Below, in pieces: positions 27,801 to 33,589 of a DNA stretch of 48,472 nucleotides. The stretch is from assembly GCA_947381435.1 (NCBI GenBank), contig CANCVE010000022.1:1-48472 (forward strand), given 5' to 3'. Source of the DNA: Chitinophagaceae bacterium. GTDB taxonomy: Bacteria; Bacteroidota; Bacteroidia; Chitinophagales; Chitinophagaceae. How positions within the stretch are numbered: the first letter of the stretch is position 1; each line of letters opens with the position of its first letter. Under the pieces are notes generated by a model. The model was not told the origin of the DNA. It did no database searches and saw only the letters and a program-made list of their open reading frames with translations. The position numbers and the translations under genes were made by a program.

Positions 27801-28909
27801 ACACTTTCAATGGTATTACTTACGATAGTGCTGGAACTTATCAAGCACACTTTGTAAATGCTGTTGGTTGTGATAGTACCGCTACATTAGTATTGACTGT
27901 AAATTATCCAACATCATCAACCACTAATGCAGCTATCTGCTCTGGAAGTAGCTATACATTTAATGGTAGTGTTTATGATAAGGCTGGAACTTTTGTAGCA
28001 CATTTAATAAGTGCTACAGGTTGTGACAGTACTGCTATATTAATATTGACAGTTAATACTTCTGTAACATCAACTACAACTGCTAGCATTTGTGCAGGAA
28101 GTAGTTATACATTTAATGGTTCAACTTATGATAGTGCTGGAACTTATGTTTCTCACTTAACAAGTGCTGCTGGTTGTGATAGTGCTGCAACTTTAGTATT
28201 AGCAGTTAATTATCCTTCTTCTTCAATTACTAATGTTGATATTAAGAAAGGTGATACGTATACTTTCAATGGAGTTGTTTATGATACCGTTGGTACTTAC
28301 AAAGCACACCTTACTAACTCAGTAGGTTGCGATAGTACTGCTACTTTGGTTCTTACTGTTACAGACGTTGTTCCAGTTACTTTAAGATCATTCACTGGTT
28401 ATTACCAATCAGGAGCTACCAATTTAACTTGGTCTACTGCAACTGAATTAAATGTAGCTAACTACACAATTCAACGTAGTTCAAATGGTGTAGATTTCTT
28501 TAGCGTTAAATCAATACCGGCTACCAATAAATTGAGTGGAGCTACTTACAATTATGCTGATGTTATTAGTTCAACTGGTAAACTGTACTATAGATTGAAA
28601 TTGGTTGATAAGAGTGGAGTTTCTACTTACAGTGCAACTGTAGTGGTAACTGTAGGAGCTAATTATAGTTTCTCACTTTATCCTAACCCAGTTAAAAATG
28701 TACTTACATTACACGTAACTAATGATAAATCAGAAAAGGTAACTATTCAAGTTGTAAATATGTTAGGCAAACAAGTTCATCAGCAACAAACTCAATTAAA
28801 TTGGGGTGCTACAGATGTTACTCTTGATGTAGCCAATATTGCACAAGGAAATTACACTGTAATCATTAAGGGTGAACATGTTCAACAAAAACAATTCATT
28901 AAGTTATAG
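18806..28909 (+). CDS. Giant T9SS-exported repeat protein, putative surface adhesin
   Basis: A 3367-residue protein. It has a signal peptide (KLRFLLAFVINSICFFSYGQ) and a short N-terminal beta region. Then come about 15 Ig-like Big_2-type domains of roughly 75-90 residues (typical core GGTWSSSNPKIATIDNTG, each with a late Cys), two PKD-like domains (NYSWTIDG...; STYNWNFGDN...), and two further Ig-like domains (SYEWHKNG, SYQWLVNG). Next are 29 tandem units of 49-52 residues ending GCDSTATL. The protein ends with a linker domain (NLTWSTATELNVANYTIQRS) and a type A T9SS sorting domain (SLYPNPVKN... QFIKL). Probably a long fibrous cell-surface protein for attachment; no enzymatic motif seen. It is followed by a strong terminator. 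Confidence 0.93.
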   Translation: MKLRFLLAFVINSICFFSYGQTKPLYFVNGANQKFSVCQNSSGFDFSSYLTTYEATIGKFLSYTPLSETQNGSFTNIPKTYKNGTQILTPSNTVYAPPTDFSGTDIFVIQVSDGTNTATTTFTVTINPLPTVSAIIGNTISCGTGSNNLYNTTGNGVWTSDNTQVSTVDTNGRVTPITAGSANIGYTITDSKTGCVNTATVAFVVSGPPNLNGSSGTANTCVGSTTQYFNATPLQTGYTTYWTSNNKAVATVDSSTGIITGVSAGVAGITYTVVNNYGCSAGTRRNVTIATSPVADTIGYTTKSVCVGSTIVLTNATRVGFGVTRTWSSSNNNAIISNGVGAGGASAENVLGAIPGTDSIFFKLTSGGCTSSSSIVVTINPKPVIGAISGTANICTNNTVQFSDTTTGGKWTSNKTTVATIDSINGLLTALSAGNSTIRYTVKNSYGCSDSVPFAVTVSGTSALSPITGSSTICIGSSTTFSNGTFGGTWSSSNPKIATIDNTGLVSGKSTGADTIYYTYASGGCTQVASFPINVASSVAVAPIQGAASVCMNGNVTLTNATADPTSSWSSSNQNVALVDNNGNITTISPGVVTIQYTIGSGSCMGTASKNFIVYDLPALSDNSISDTALCVGSFVRLKNDSIGGVWNTTSASATVDSTGLVTAVTSTGQSSVISYSITDKHGCYNAAVTTIGVNPVPNKFTITGSNSTCYSTSGSSITYTTNLPAGQSAKWSSSNSAVIKVINTGTVTNNTNTVKAVGIGTANLYCVASNGYCTRIDTLPVTILAKLQASEIVGLDNLCMGTNATFTDSTSSGIPTWTLTPVTGGTANLVASGASVVLTPVTTGTATIRYVLNGGSNACSDTVYKSITINDTTAIKPITITPTPTNYCSGSTYQFTNATTGGKGIWTSGTPAVAIIDSTSGLLTAISNPSRNGQPTTDIISYTFLDNKGCTSRTRYSVPVSSGGNLGTITLVGAVSPICANNTYNLLMTLTNPNRTGSWSSTKPLVASVDSISTTSAKVSGLTSGSTVIQYQSPARGGFCPALTNFNLNVSAVPIIVPNTGGDTVLCVGQATQLYNASPTPSGAKAGVWSSSDSKVVTVNAYGLVSAVGAGSASIYYTETNVSAGLCSNYTSTNFKVNAVPTVANITSASSDICVGSSIKLSDLTSGGVWGINDSTIATINAQTGDVTGISAGSVIVTYSVTDPNTNCTSTVFGNGNVIALPNIEAITGPTNACFGSTTQLFDATPQGTWSSSDNSIATVSSAGLVTPKGSGKVVISYSYTNPTYGCSNLVTDSIAVGIPPTVAPITGNNVICSSGMSILSNATTGGTWSSTNNAVATVDANGVVSPVSFGTDSIKYTLVDSASNCSTSSVLVVTVNPTPVASFSVNNASQCLSGNYFVFNNTSTISSGSLNYSWTIDGKTVSSFSPTYTFTTPGTYTVKLVVTSLTGCSDSATQTVTVYPQSNLEFSVNNNSQCLIGNSFIFSNTSSISSGTSTYNWNFGDNSSIVTSASSSYTYGKAGTFNVILTSSTDFGCIDSISQAVSIAANVIPTVSIKASSSNICTGASVVFTASSVNGGSTPSYEWHKNGSVVGTGITYTDTALVNGDSVYTILTTSTACYTSLTAQSSKIGVAVTTYVLPRVSIATPSTTICSETSTTFTASPVNGGSTPSYQWLVNGNSVGTGLTYTSSSFADKDVVSVILTSSANCVLSRSVNSNLINLAVKTSTSSTTNYSICAGTYFTFNGITYDSAGTYVAHLKNSIGCDSTATLILAVKYATSSTTKASICNGDSYLFNGTNYKVAGSYTIHLLNSLGCDSSATLVLTVNQPSTSSTNISACSSYTWNGSTYTKGGTYTFITKNAVGCDSTASLMLTINQPSTSSASVTACSSYTWNGTTYTKSGNYTYVTKNAVGCDSTATLVLTINQPSTSSTSITACSSYTWNGSNYTKSGSYNFVTKNAVGCDSTATLILTINQPSTSSTSIAACSSYSWNGSTYTNSGTYTFITKNAVGCDSTATLKLTISQPSTSSNSITACSSYSWNGITYTKSGTYTYVTKNFAGCDSTATLLLTINYPSTSSTSITACSSYSWNGTTYTKSGSYNYVTKNALGCDSTATLILTINQPSTSSTSITACSSYDWNGNTYTKSGNYMFVTKNAVGCDSTATLVLTVNYPSTSSTSITACSSYTWNGTTYTKSGAYTYLTKNAVGCDSTATLILTVNNPSTSSTSITSCDSYFWNGFTYTKSGTYTYVTKNAVGCDSTATLLLTVNYASTSSTSITACSSYTWNGTTYTKSGSYTYATKNAVGCDSTATLLLTVNYPSTSTTTASICAGNTYTFNGSTYDSAGTYLAHLTNAVGCDSAATLVLSVRYPSSSITKASICAGNTYSFNGKSYDVAGTYVAHLTNAVGCDSAATLILTVNALTSSTTNLSICPSELPYKWNGLNFIGAGSQTAHLINGNGCDSAATLVLSINQPTSSSTKLSICSSELPYTWNGLTFTGAGSLTAHLTNAVGCDSAATLVLTVNPVTTSTTSMSICPSSLPYTWNGLTFTDAGTQSAHLTNSKGCDSVATLILSLNPTSASTINASICAGASYSFNGKTYDSAGTYVAHLTNSFGCDSAATLVLTVKYPTSSTTSNSICAGNGYNFNGTIYDSAGTYTLHLTNAVGCDSTATLVLSVKYPSISTTNASIDSGSTYTFNGSVYSNPGTYVSHLTNSVGCDSTAKLILTVINPTSSTTIASICAGSSYMYSGVAYDTAGTFVNHYKNAAGGDSTATLILTVNVSTSSTTTASICAGSGYTFNGTSYDSAGTYTTHLTNSFGCDSIATLVLSVKYPTSSITTASICVAGSYNFNGTAYTAAGTYNVHFTNAAGCDSTATLVLTVNNTVSSMTTASICAGSTYTFNGINYDSAGTYVSHLTSSVGCDSTATLILSVKYPTASTTTASICSGSSYYFNGSVYDVAGTYTAHLTNSVGCDSIATLVLSVKDASRSIANASICSGSTYTFNGITYDSAGTYQAHFVNAVGCDSTATLVLTVNYPTSSTTNAAICSGSSYTFNGSVYDKAGTFVAHLISATGCDSTAILILTVNTSVTSTTTASICAGSSYTFNGSTYDSAGTYVSHLTSAAGCDSAATLVLAVNYPSSSITNVDIKKGDTYTFNGVVYDTVGTYKAHLTNSVGCDSTATLVLTVTDVVPVTLRSFTGYYQSGATNLTWSTATELNVANYTIQRSSNGVDFFSVKSIPATNKLSGATYNYADVISSTGKLYYRLKLVDKSGVSTYSATVVVTVGANYSFSLYPNPVKNVLTLHVTNDKSEKVTIQVVNMLGKQVHQQQTQLNWGATDVTLDVANIAQGNYTVIIKGEHVQQKQFIKL
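23981..28366 (+). repeat. 29 tandem coding repeats (about 147-156 bp each)
   Basis: Each unit encodes an SSTTxASIC or STSITAC start, a Y-T-F/W-N-G core and an AVGCDSTATLVLTV end. Three subfamilies occur in blocks: units 1-2, 13-14 and 18-29 (SICAGSTYTFNG...HLTN), units 3-12 (ACSSYTWNGTTYTKSG...TKNA), and units 15-17 (SICPSELPYTWNG...). Nearly all units have two cysteines. Unit 20 lacks the first (ASIDSG), unit 21 lacks the second (AAGGDS), and unit 29 lacks the first (VDIKKG). Synonymous codons differ between units, so the array is not a very recent DNA duplication. Confidence 0.93.
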
Positions 28910-28929
28910 TCTTACAGATTAATTTGTAT

Positions 28930-28970
28930 AAACCCCTTGCTTCTAATTTGAAGCAAGGGGTTTATTTTTT
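28930..28970 (+). terminator. Intrinsic terminator after the giant adhesin gene
   Basis: AAACCCCTTGCTTC (28930-28943) pairs perfectly with GAAGCAAGGGGTTT (28950-28963) around a 6-base loop, followed by a T tract. It lies 20 bases past the stop codon. The remaining 290 bases up to the carotenoid genes are AT-rich and show nothing I can assign. Confidence 0.93.
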
Positions 28971-29259
28971 GTATCAATTAAAAGTTCTCAAGTTATTTTG
29001 TTCTATGCAATTTAATATTTTAGAAAAGATATGTCTTAACATTTATATCAATAAAGTATTTTATTAGAGTTTTCCTTTTTTATATTTCAGTATGCATGAT
29101 TATCTTTTGAAAAGCTTAACTATTGGAATAAAATTAGAAAACAATGTTTTTCAATATCCCAAGTAATCCATTCAAGTAGTTATTCAATAATTAGGTTTAG
29201 ATGTATTGAATAAACAAAGTAATATTTTTATTGTAATTGAATACTAAAATGGAGTATTG

Positions 29260-30750
29260 ATGACTAATCAAAGCAAGGCAATAATTATAGGCGCAGGAAT
29301 TGGCGGTATTGCCAGTTCTATTCGGCTGGCAGTAATGGGGTTTGAGGTTGTTGTGTTTGAAAAAAACAGTTATCCCGGAGGGAAACTTTCGCACTTTTCT
29401 AAGGAAAGTTATCAATTTGATGCAGGACCTAGCCTGTTTACGCAACCATCATTGATAGAAGAACTTTTTACTTTGGCTAATGAACCAATAGCCGATTATT
29501 TTCAGTATGAAGCCTTGCCTATTTCTTGTAAATACTTTTATGAAGATGGAACTGTACTTAACGCCTTTGCTGACCTAGAACTGTTTGCAAAAGAACTCGA
29601 AGAAAAATTGGGAGAGGATGGTAATAAATTAAAGAGTTATTTAAAACAAGCTGCTACTACTTACAATGAAATTGGAAGTATATTCCTAAATTATTCATTG
29701 CATAAGTTTTCTACCCTCACTAAAGCGCCCATTAGGAAAGCATTAAAAGCAATAAAGACGGGTTTACTATTCAATACATTGAATGGAGTAAATGAGGATT
29801 CCTTTACTAAACCTAAAACTGTACAATTGTTTAATAGGTATGCCACTTTCAATGGAAGCAATCCTTACAAAGCACCTGGCATGCTAAGCCTTATTCCGCA
29901 CCTTGATAATAATATTGGTACTTTCTTTCCTAAAGGGGGGATGATTTCCATTACAAATGCGCTATATCAGTTGGCAAAGAAAAAAGGAGTTAAGTTTCAT
30001 TTTGAGTGCCCTGTTGCATCAATCATTACAGAAAATAACAAGGCGAAGGCCATTAAAGTAAATAGTCATATTGTAGATGCTGATATAATTATAAGTAACA
30101 TGGATGTTTATTTTACTTATAAGGAGTTATTGAAAGATGCTACTAAAGCAAAAAGTATTTTAAAACAAGAACGTAGCAGTAGTGCATTTATTTTTTATTG
30201 GGGAATAAATGCCACATTCCCTGATTTAGAATTACACAATATCTTTTTTGCTGAAGATTATAAAGCAGAATTTGATTCATTATTCAAAACAAAAATTTTG
30301 TATAACGACCCAACAGTTTATGTGAATATTACTTGCAAATGCGAACCAGGTATTCATGCACCAAAAGGAAAAGAAAACTGGTTTGTGATGGTAAATGCCC
30401 CGGCTAATGTTGGTCAGGATTGGAAACAATACCAAGACACCTATCGTAAAGTTATTATTGCTAAGCTTAATAGACTATTGAAAACTGATATTGAACCTTT
30501 AATAGAAGTTGAAGATGTTCTAACCCCAGAAACCATACAAAGTAGAACGGCAAGCTATATGGGGTCTTTGTATGGAACTAGTTCTAATAATAAGATGGCT
30601 GCATTTTTAAGGCACCCAAATTTTACTAGTTATATCCACAATCTTTATTTTGTAGGGGGAAGTGTGCATCCAGGTGGTGGTATACCGTTATGTTTGCAAG
30701 GTGCTAAGATTATGGCAGGACTCGTAAAAGAAGATTATGATAAACCTTAA
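29260..30750 (+). CDS. crtD: CrtI-family carotenoid desaturase, CrtD-type (1-hydroxycarotenoid 3,4-desaturase)
   Basis: A 496-residue FAD enzyme. The N-terminal dinucleotide fold is AIIIGAGIGGIASSIRLA (G11, G13, G16), then VVVFEKNSYPGGK. The C-terminal CrtI signature is FVGGSVHPGGGIPLCLQGAK. The central LFNRYATFNGSNPYKAPGM resembles the RYATYxGGSPY segment of CrtD rather than the corresponding region of phytoene desaturase CrtI. With cruF and crtZ adjacent, the likely reaction is 3',4'-desaturation of a 1'-hydroxylated carotenoid. The start is ATG 29260, one codon after an in-frame TTG. The cruF frame follows closely, so this is the first gene of the crt operon. A phytoene desaturase role is the alternative. 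Confidence 0.8.
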   Translation: MTNQSKAIIIGAGIGGIASSIRLAVMGFEVVVFEKNSYPGGKLSHFSKESYQFDAGPSLFTQPSLIEELFTLANEPIADYFQYEALPISCKYFYEDGTVLNAFADLELFAKELEEKLGEDGNKLKSYLKQAATTYNEIGSIFLNYSLHKFSTLTKAPIRKALKAIKTGLLFNTLNGVNEDSFTKPKTVQLFNRYATFNGSNPYKAPGMLSLIPHLDNNIGTFFPKGGMISITNALYQLAKKKGVKFHFECPVASIITENNKAKAIKVNSHIVDADIIISNMDVYFTYKELLKDATKAKSILKQERSSSAFIFYWGINATFPDLELHNIFFAEDYKAEFDSLFKTKILYNDPTVYVNITCKCEPGIHAPKGKENWFVMVNAPANVGQDWKQYQDTYRKVIIAKLNRLLKTDIEPLIEVEDVLTPETIQSRTASYMGSLYGTSSNNKMAAFLRHPNFTSYIHNLYFVGGSVHPGGGIPLCLQGAKIMAGLVKEDYDKP

Positions 30751-30847
30751 ACGGAGCATAAATCTAAATTCTTTGTTCCTTACTTGTAACTACTTATCGG
30801 TTTTAAAGTCCTGTCATTGTTTGAATCTTCTAAAAAGTTATTTGTTT

Positions 30848-31546
30848 ATGCAAAAGGTATCCCTGCCTGTTAAAAAAAATATAGCCATCTTTATAGCCAT
30901 CTTGTTTCATGTATGCGGCGCAATTGGTATATTATTTACACCTTATAAAGATTGGTTTATTGCAAACACACCATTCAATTTGCTTCTTATGACCGCCTTA
31001 TTGTTTTGGGTACAGCAAAGAAAGAATATTGGCTTTTTCTTGTTTTTTAGTATCTGCTTTTTAGTGGGAATGGGCACAGAAATGATTGGCGTTAATACCG
31101 GAAGATTGTTTGGAAATTATCATTATGGAACGATACTAGGTAAAAAGCTAAATGGAGTACCTTTCTTAATTGGCATAAACTGGTTCATGGTTGTCTTTAG
31201 TGCAGGTATACTTATGAGCAAAGTAACTAATTGGGTAGAAGATAAATATGATTCATTGGGAGTTAGGCTTAAACCTAGTCTAAAAACATTCTCCTTAATA
31301 TTTGATGGGGCCATTTTGGCAACTTTGTTTGATTATCATTTGGAACCTGTTGCCATTAAATTAACTTTCTGGCAGTGGAAAGAGGGTACACCTCCTGTGT
31401 TCAATTTTATCTGTTGGTTTGCCATAAGTGCGAATTTATTATGGCTCTTCAAAATATTACATTTCGATAAAGACAACCAATTTGCTGTACACCTGTTAAT
31501 CATTCAGGCACTTTTCTTTATCACTTTGCAAGTTTATTTACCATGA
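30848..31546 (+). CDS. cruF: CruF-type carotenoid 1',2'-hydratase (carotenoid biosynthesis membrane protein)
   Basis: A 232-residue polytopic membrane protein. GVNTGRLFGNYHYGTILG, KLNGVPFLIGINWFMVV, FDGAILATLFDYHLEPVAIK and FWQWKEGTPP are typical of the CruF/PF04240 family. That family adds water across the end double bond of gamma-carotene-like intermediates to give a 1'-hydroxyl. The frame is open back to ATG 30737, inside crtD, but the family region begins at ATG 30848, just before the first membrane helix (NIAIFIAILFHVCGAIGILF). Its stop overlaps the crtZ start as ATGA, showing coupling. Partners: crtD upstream, crtZ downstream. Confidence 0.85.
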   Translation: MQKVSLPVKKNIAIFIAILFHVCGAIGILFTPYKDWFIANTPFNLLLMTALLFWVQQRKNIGFFLFFSICFLVGMGTEMIGVNTGRLFGNYHYGTILGKKLNGVPFLIGINWFMVVFSAGILMSKVTNWVEDKYDSLGVRLKPSLKTFSLIFDGAILATLFDYHLEPVAIKLTFWQWKEGTPPVFNFICWFAISANLLWLFKILHFDKDNQFAVHLLIIQALFFITLQVYLP

Positions 31547-32019
31547 TTTTTTATTTAGCAATTACTCTTCTCGTTTTCTTCTTCATGGAATTGGTTACTT
31601 GGTTAACCCATAAATATGTGATGCATGGTTTTTTATGGTATCTGCACGAAGATCACCACCAAAAAGGTAAAGGATTCTTCGAAAAAAATGATGCTTTCTT
31701 TCTCATCTTCGCTATCCCAAGTTGGTTATGTATTATGCTAGGAAGTATGCACCAGAACTATGTTTCGGTAAGTATTGGTTCGGGTATTGCCATGTATGGG
31801 GCAGCTTATTTTATTGTGCACGAGGTTATTATTCATCAACGGTTTAAATGGTTTACTCGAAGTAATAATAAGTATATAAAAGTGATAAGATGGGCGCATA
31901 AAATGCACCACAAACACATAAATAAGGAAGATGGGGAAAGTTTTGGAATGCTATGGGTAGCAGGAAAGTACTGGGAAAAGGTGAAACGAGATGAGGAATT
32001 GAAGAAGGGAATAGTATAG
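31543..32019 (+). CDS. crtZ: Beta-carotene 3-hydroxylase, CrtZ type
   Basis: A 158-residue membrane di-iron hydroxylase with all four histidine clusters: H23/H28 (HKYVMH), H35/H38/H39 (HEDHH), H93/H98 (HEVIIH) and H119/H122/H123 (HKMHH). There are about four hydrophobic helices. Length is usual for bacterial CrtZ. It puts a 3-hydroxyl on beta-ionone rings at the membrane, using O2 and an electron carrier. The ATG overlaps the stop of cruF by four bases. In this cluster its probable substrate is the single ring of a monocyclic carotenoid. Confidence 0.92.
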   Translation: MIFYLAITLLVFFFMELVTWLTHKYVMHGFLWYLHEDHHQKGKGFFEKNDAFFLIFAIPSWLCIMLGSMHQNYVSVSIGSGIAMYGAAYFIVHEVIIHQRFKWFTRSNNKYIKVIRWAHKMHHKHINKEDGESFGMLWVAGKYWEKVKRDEELKKGIV

Positions 32020-32208
32020 CTATTCCTTTTTAGTTTATATCACCTTGCCTCCATTCTGAAAATTGTTTTTATTGTACAGTAATACAATTGAATATTTCCA
32101 TCAGCCTGTAATTGAGTCTATATACGATTAAATTATAATTAAATTACCGTAATCACCTCCTACTAATTAGCTATTCTAACTGCCATACTATTTACTTTTA
32201 CGAAACAA

Positions 32209-33432
32209 ATGACTGACTTGCTGGCTAACACTCAAAATATAGTGGAGAATAAACTAACTACAGATTATGATTATATCATTTCTGGGGCTGGTTGTGCTGG
32301 AATTAGTTTGCTACTAAGAATTTTGAAAGAACCACAACTTCGCAATAAGACAATTCTTATTATAGATAGCGATTTAAAACAATCTAATGACCATACTTGG
32401 TGCTTCTGGGAACAGGGAACTGGCTTTTTGGAGCATTTGGTTTATCATAGCTGGACAACACTAAATTTCTATACAGATGAGCATAAACTTCCATTAAACA
32501 TAGATCCCTTTTCTTATAAGATGATTCGTAGTGTAGATTTTTATAATTATGCAAAGAATCTTTCCTGCAAGAGAACAAAAATTCATTGGAAGCAAGCCAC
32601 TATTACTGAAATTGGAAGTGTTGAAGATTACGCGTTTGTTGTGGCAGACGGCAACAGATATACGGCACATTATGTTTTTAATAGCCTGCTGATAAATGAA
32701 GACAAGGCATCTTATGAAGCGGATAATTGCTACAAGCTTTTACAGCATTTTAAAGGATGGGCAATAGAAACAAAAGAACCTTCGTTTAATCCAGACGAAG
32801 CTACTTTTATGGACTTTAGGGTTGGTCAGGACCTTGGGGCTACGTTTGTATATGTGTTGCCAACCACCACCACGAGTGCTTTGGTAGAATATACTTTCTT
32901 TAATGATGAAGTATTAACTACTGAAAAGTATGACTCATTGCTAAGTAATTATCTTGAAAGGTATTGTAAATTAACGAGTGCCGATTATACCATTACTGAA
33001 ACTGAAATAGGGGTAATTCCCATGACAAACCACCAGTTTAGAAGCCATCAGGATAACCTTATAAATATTGGTACTGCAGGCGGATGGACAAAGGCTACTA
33101 GTGGTTTTACTTATCAGTTTATTCAAAAATATACTGCCGAAATAGTGACTTTTCTTATTGCCGATAAGCCACCAATAGTGGAAAAAGGGTTTAATAAAGC
33201 CAAGTTTAATCTTTACGATTCAACTCTTTTGAATGTATTGATTAATAAAAAAATGGATGCTAAGGACATTTTCTACAGACTGTTTTCTAAACAAAAACCT
33301 CAAACAATCCTTAAGTTTTTAGATAATGATACTACCCTAAAAGAGGATATCAGTATATTGATGAGTGTTCCTACCTCTATATTTCTCCCTGCGGCCATTC
33401 ATGAACTGTTTTCACGGCCTCACAAAAAGTAG
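32209..33432 (+). CDS. crtY: Lycopene beta-cyclase, CrtY/CrtL family
   Basis: A 407-residue flavoprotein. The N-terminal fold is DYDYIISGAGCAGISLLLRI, with ILIIDSDLK as the second strand. DHTWCFWEQG is the lycopene-cyclase motif following it. EIGVIPMTNH and NIGTAGGWTKATSGFTYQFI match the conserved C-terminal FAD-contact regions. It closes one or both ends of lycopene to beta-ionone rings. It lies 190 bases after crtZ, so it may have its own promoter; a TACTTTTA at 32193-32200 is a weak -7 candidate. No phytoene synthase gene is present in the window, so lycopene must be supplied from another locus. Confidence 0.9.
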   Translation: MTDLLANTQNIVENKLTTDYDYIISGAGCAGISLLLRILKEPQLRNKTILIIDSDLKQSNDHTWCFWEQGTGFLEHLVYHSWTTLNFYTDEHKLPLNIDPFSYKMIRSVDFYNYAKNLSCKRTKIHWKQATITEIGSVEDYAFVVADGNRYTAHYVFNSLLINEDKASYEADNCYKLLQHFKGWAIETKEPSFNPDEATFMDFRVGQDLGATFVYVLPTTTTSALVEYTFFNDEVLTTEKYDSLLSNYLERYCKLTSADYTITETEIGVIPMTNHQFRSHQDNLINIGTAGGWTKATSGFTYQFIQKYTAEIVTFLIADKPPIVEKGFNKAKFNLYDSTLLNVLINKKMDAKDIFYRLFSKQKPQTILKFLDNDTTLKEDISILMSVPTSIFLPAAIHELFSRPHKK

Positions 33433-33494
33433 CAGTATTACATCTAGTTCAGCATCTCTTTTTTTATTGTTATGGAAGCAATGATTGTTTCTTT

Positions 33495-33502
33495 TACATT
33501 TG
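33495..33502 (+). promoter_or_regulatory. -7 promoter box of tRNA-Arg
   Basis: TACATTTG is a perfect match to the Bacteroidota -7 consensus TAnnTTTG and ends 7 bases before the tRNA's first base. The nearest upstream TTG (33467-33469) is 25 bases away, slightly longer than usual spacing. Confidence 0.6.
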
Positions 33503-33509
33503 CGCCCAT

Positions 33510-33581
33510 GGCTTTGTAGTACAATGGATAGTATAAGAGTTTCCGAAGCTCCAGATCCAAGTTCGATTCTTGGCAAAGCCA
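33510..33581 (+). tRNA. tRNA-Arg(CCG)
   Basis: A 72-base cloverleaf. Acceptor stem GGCTTTG/CAAAGCC is fully paired, with discriminator A at 33581. The D-arm is GTAC...GTAT with GG in the loop. The anticodon loop TTCCGAA puts CCG at 33543-33545, decoding CGG. The T-arm is CCAAG-TTCGATT-CTTGG. The anticodon stem has an A-C pair at its outer end (33536/33552). CCA is not encoded; the sequence after the discriminator runs into a short T tract that may end transcription. Confidence 0.93.
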
Positions 33582-33589
33582 CATTTTTC

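Noticed and set aside
29260-30750. Phytoene desaturase CrtI
   Set aside because: The RYATFNGSNPY segment and the cruF/crtZ neighbours favour CrtD; CrtI is kept as the alternative in the entry.
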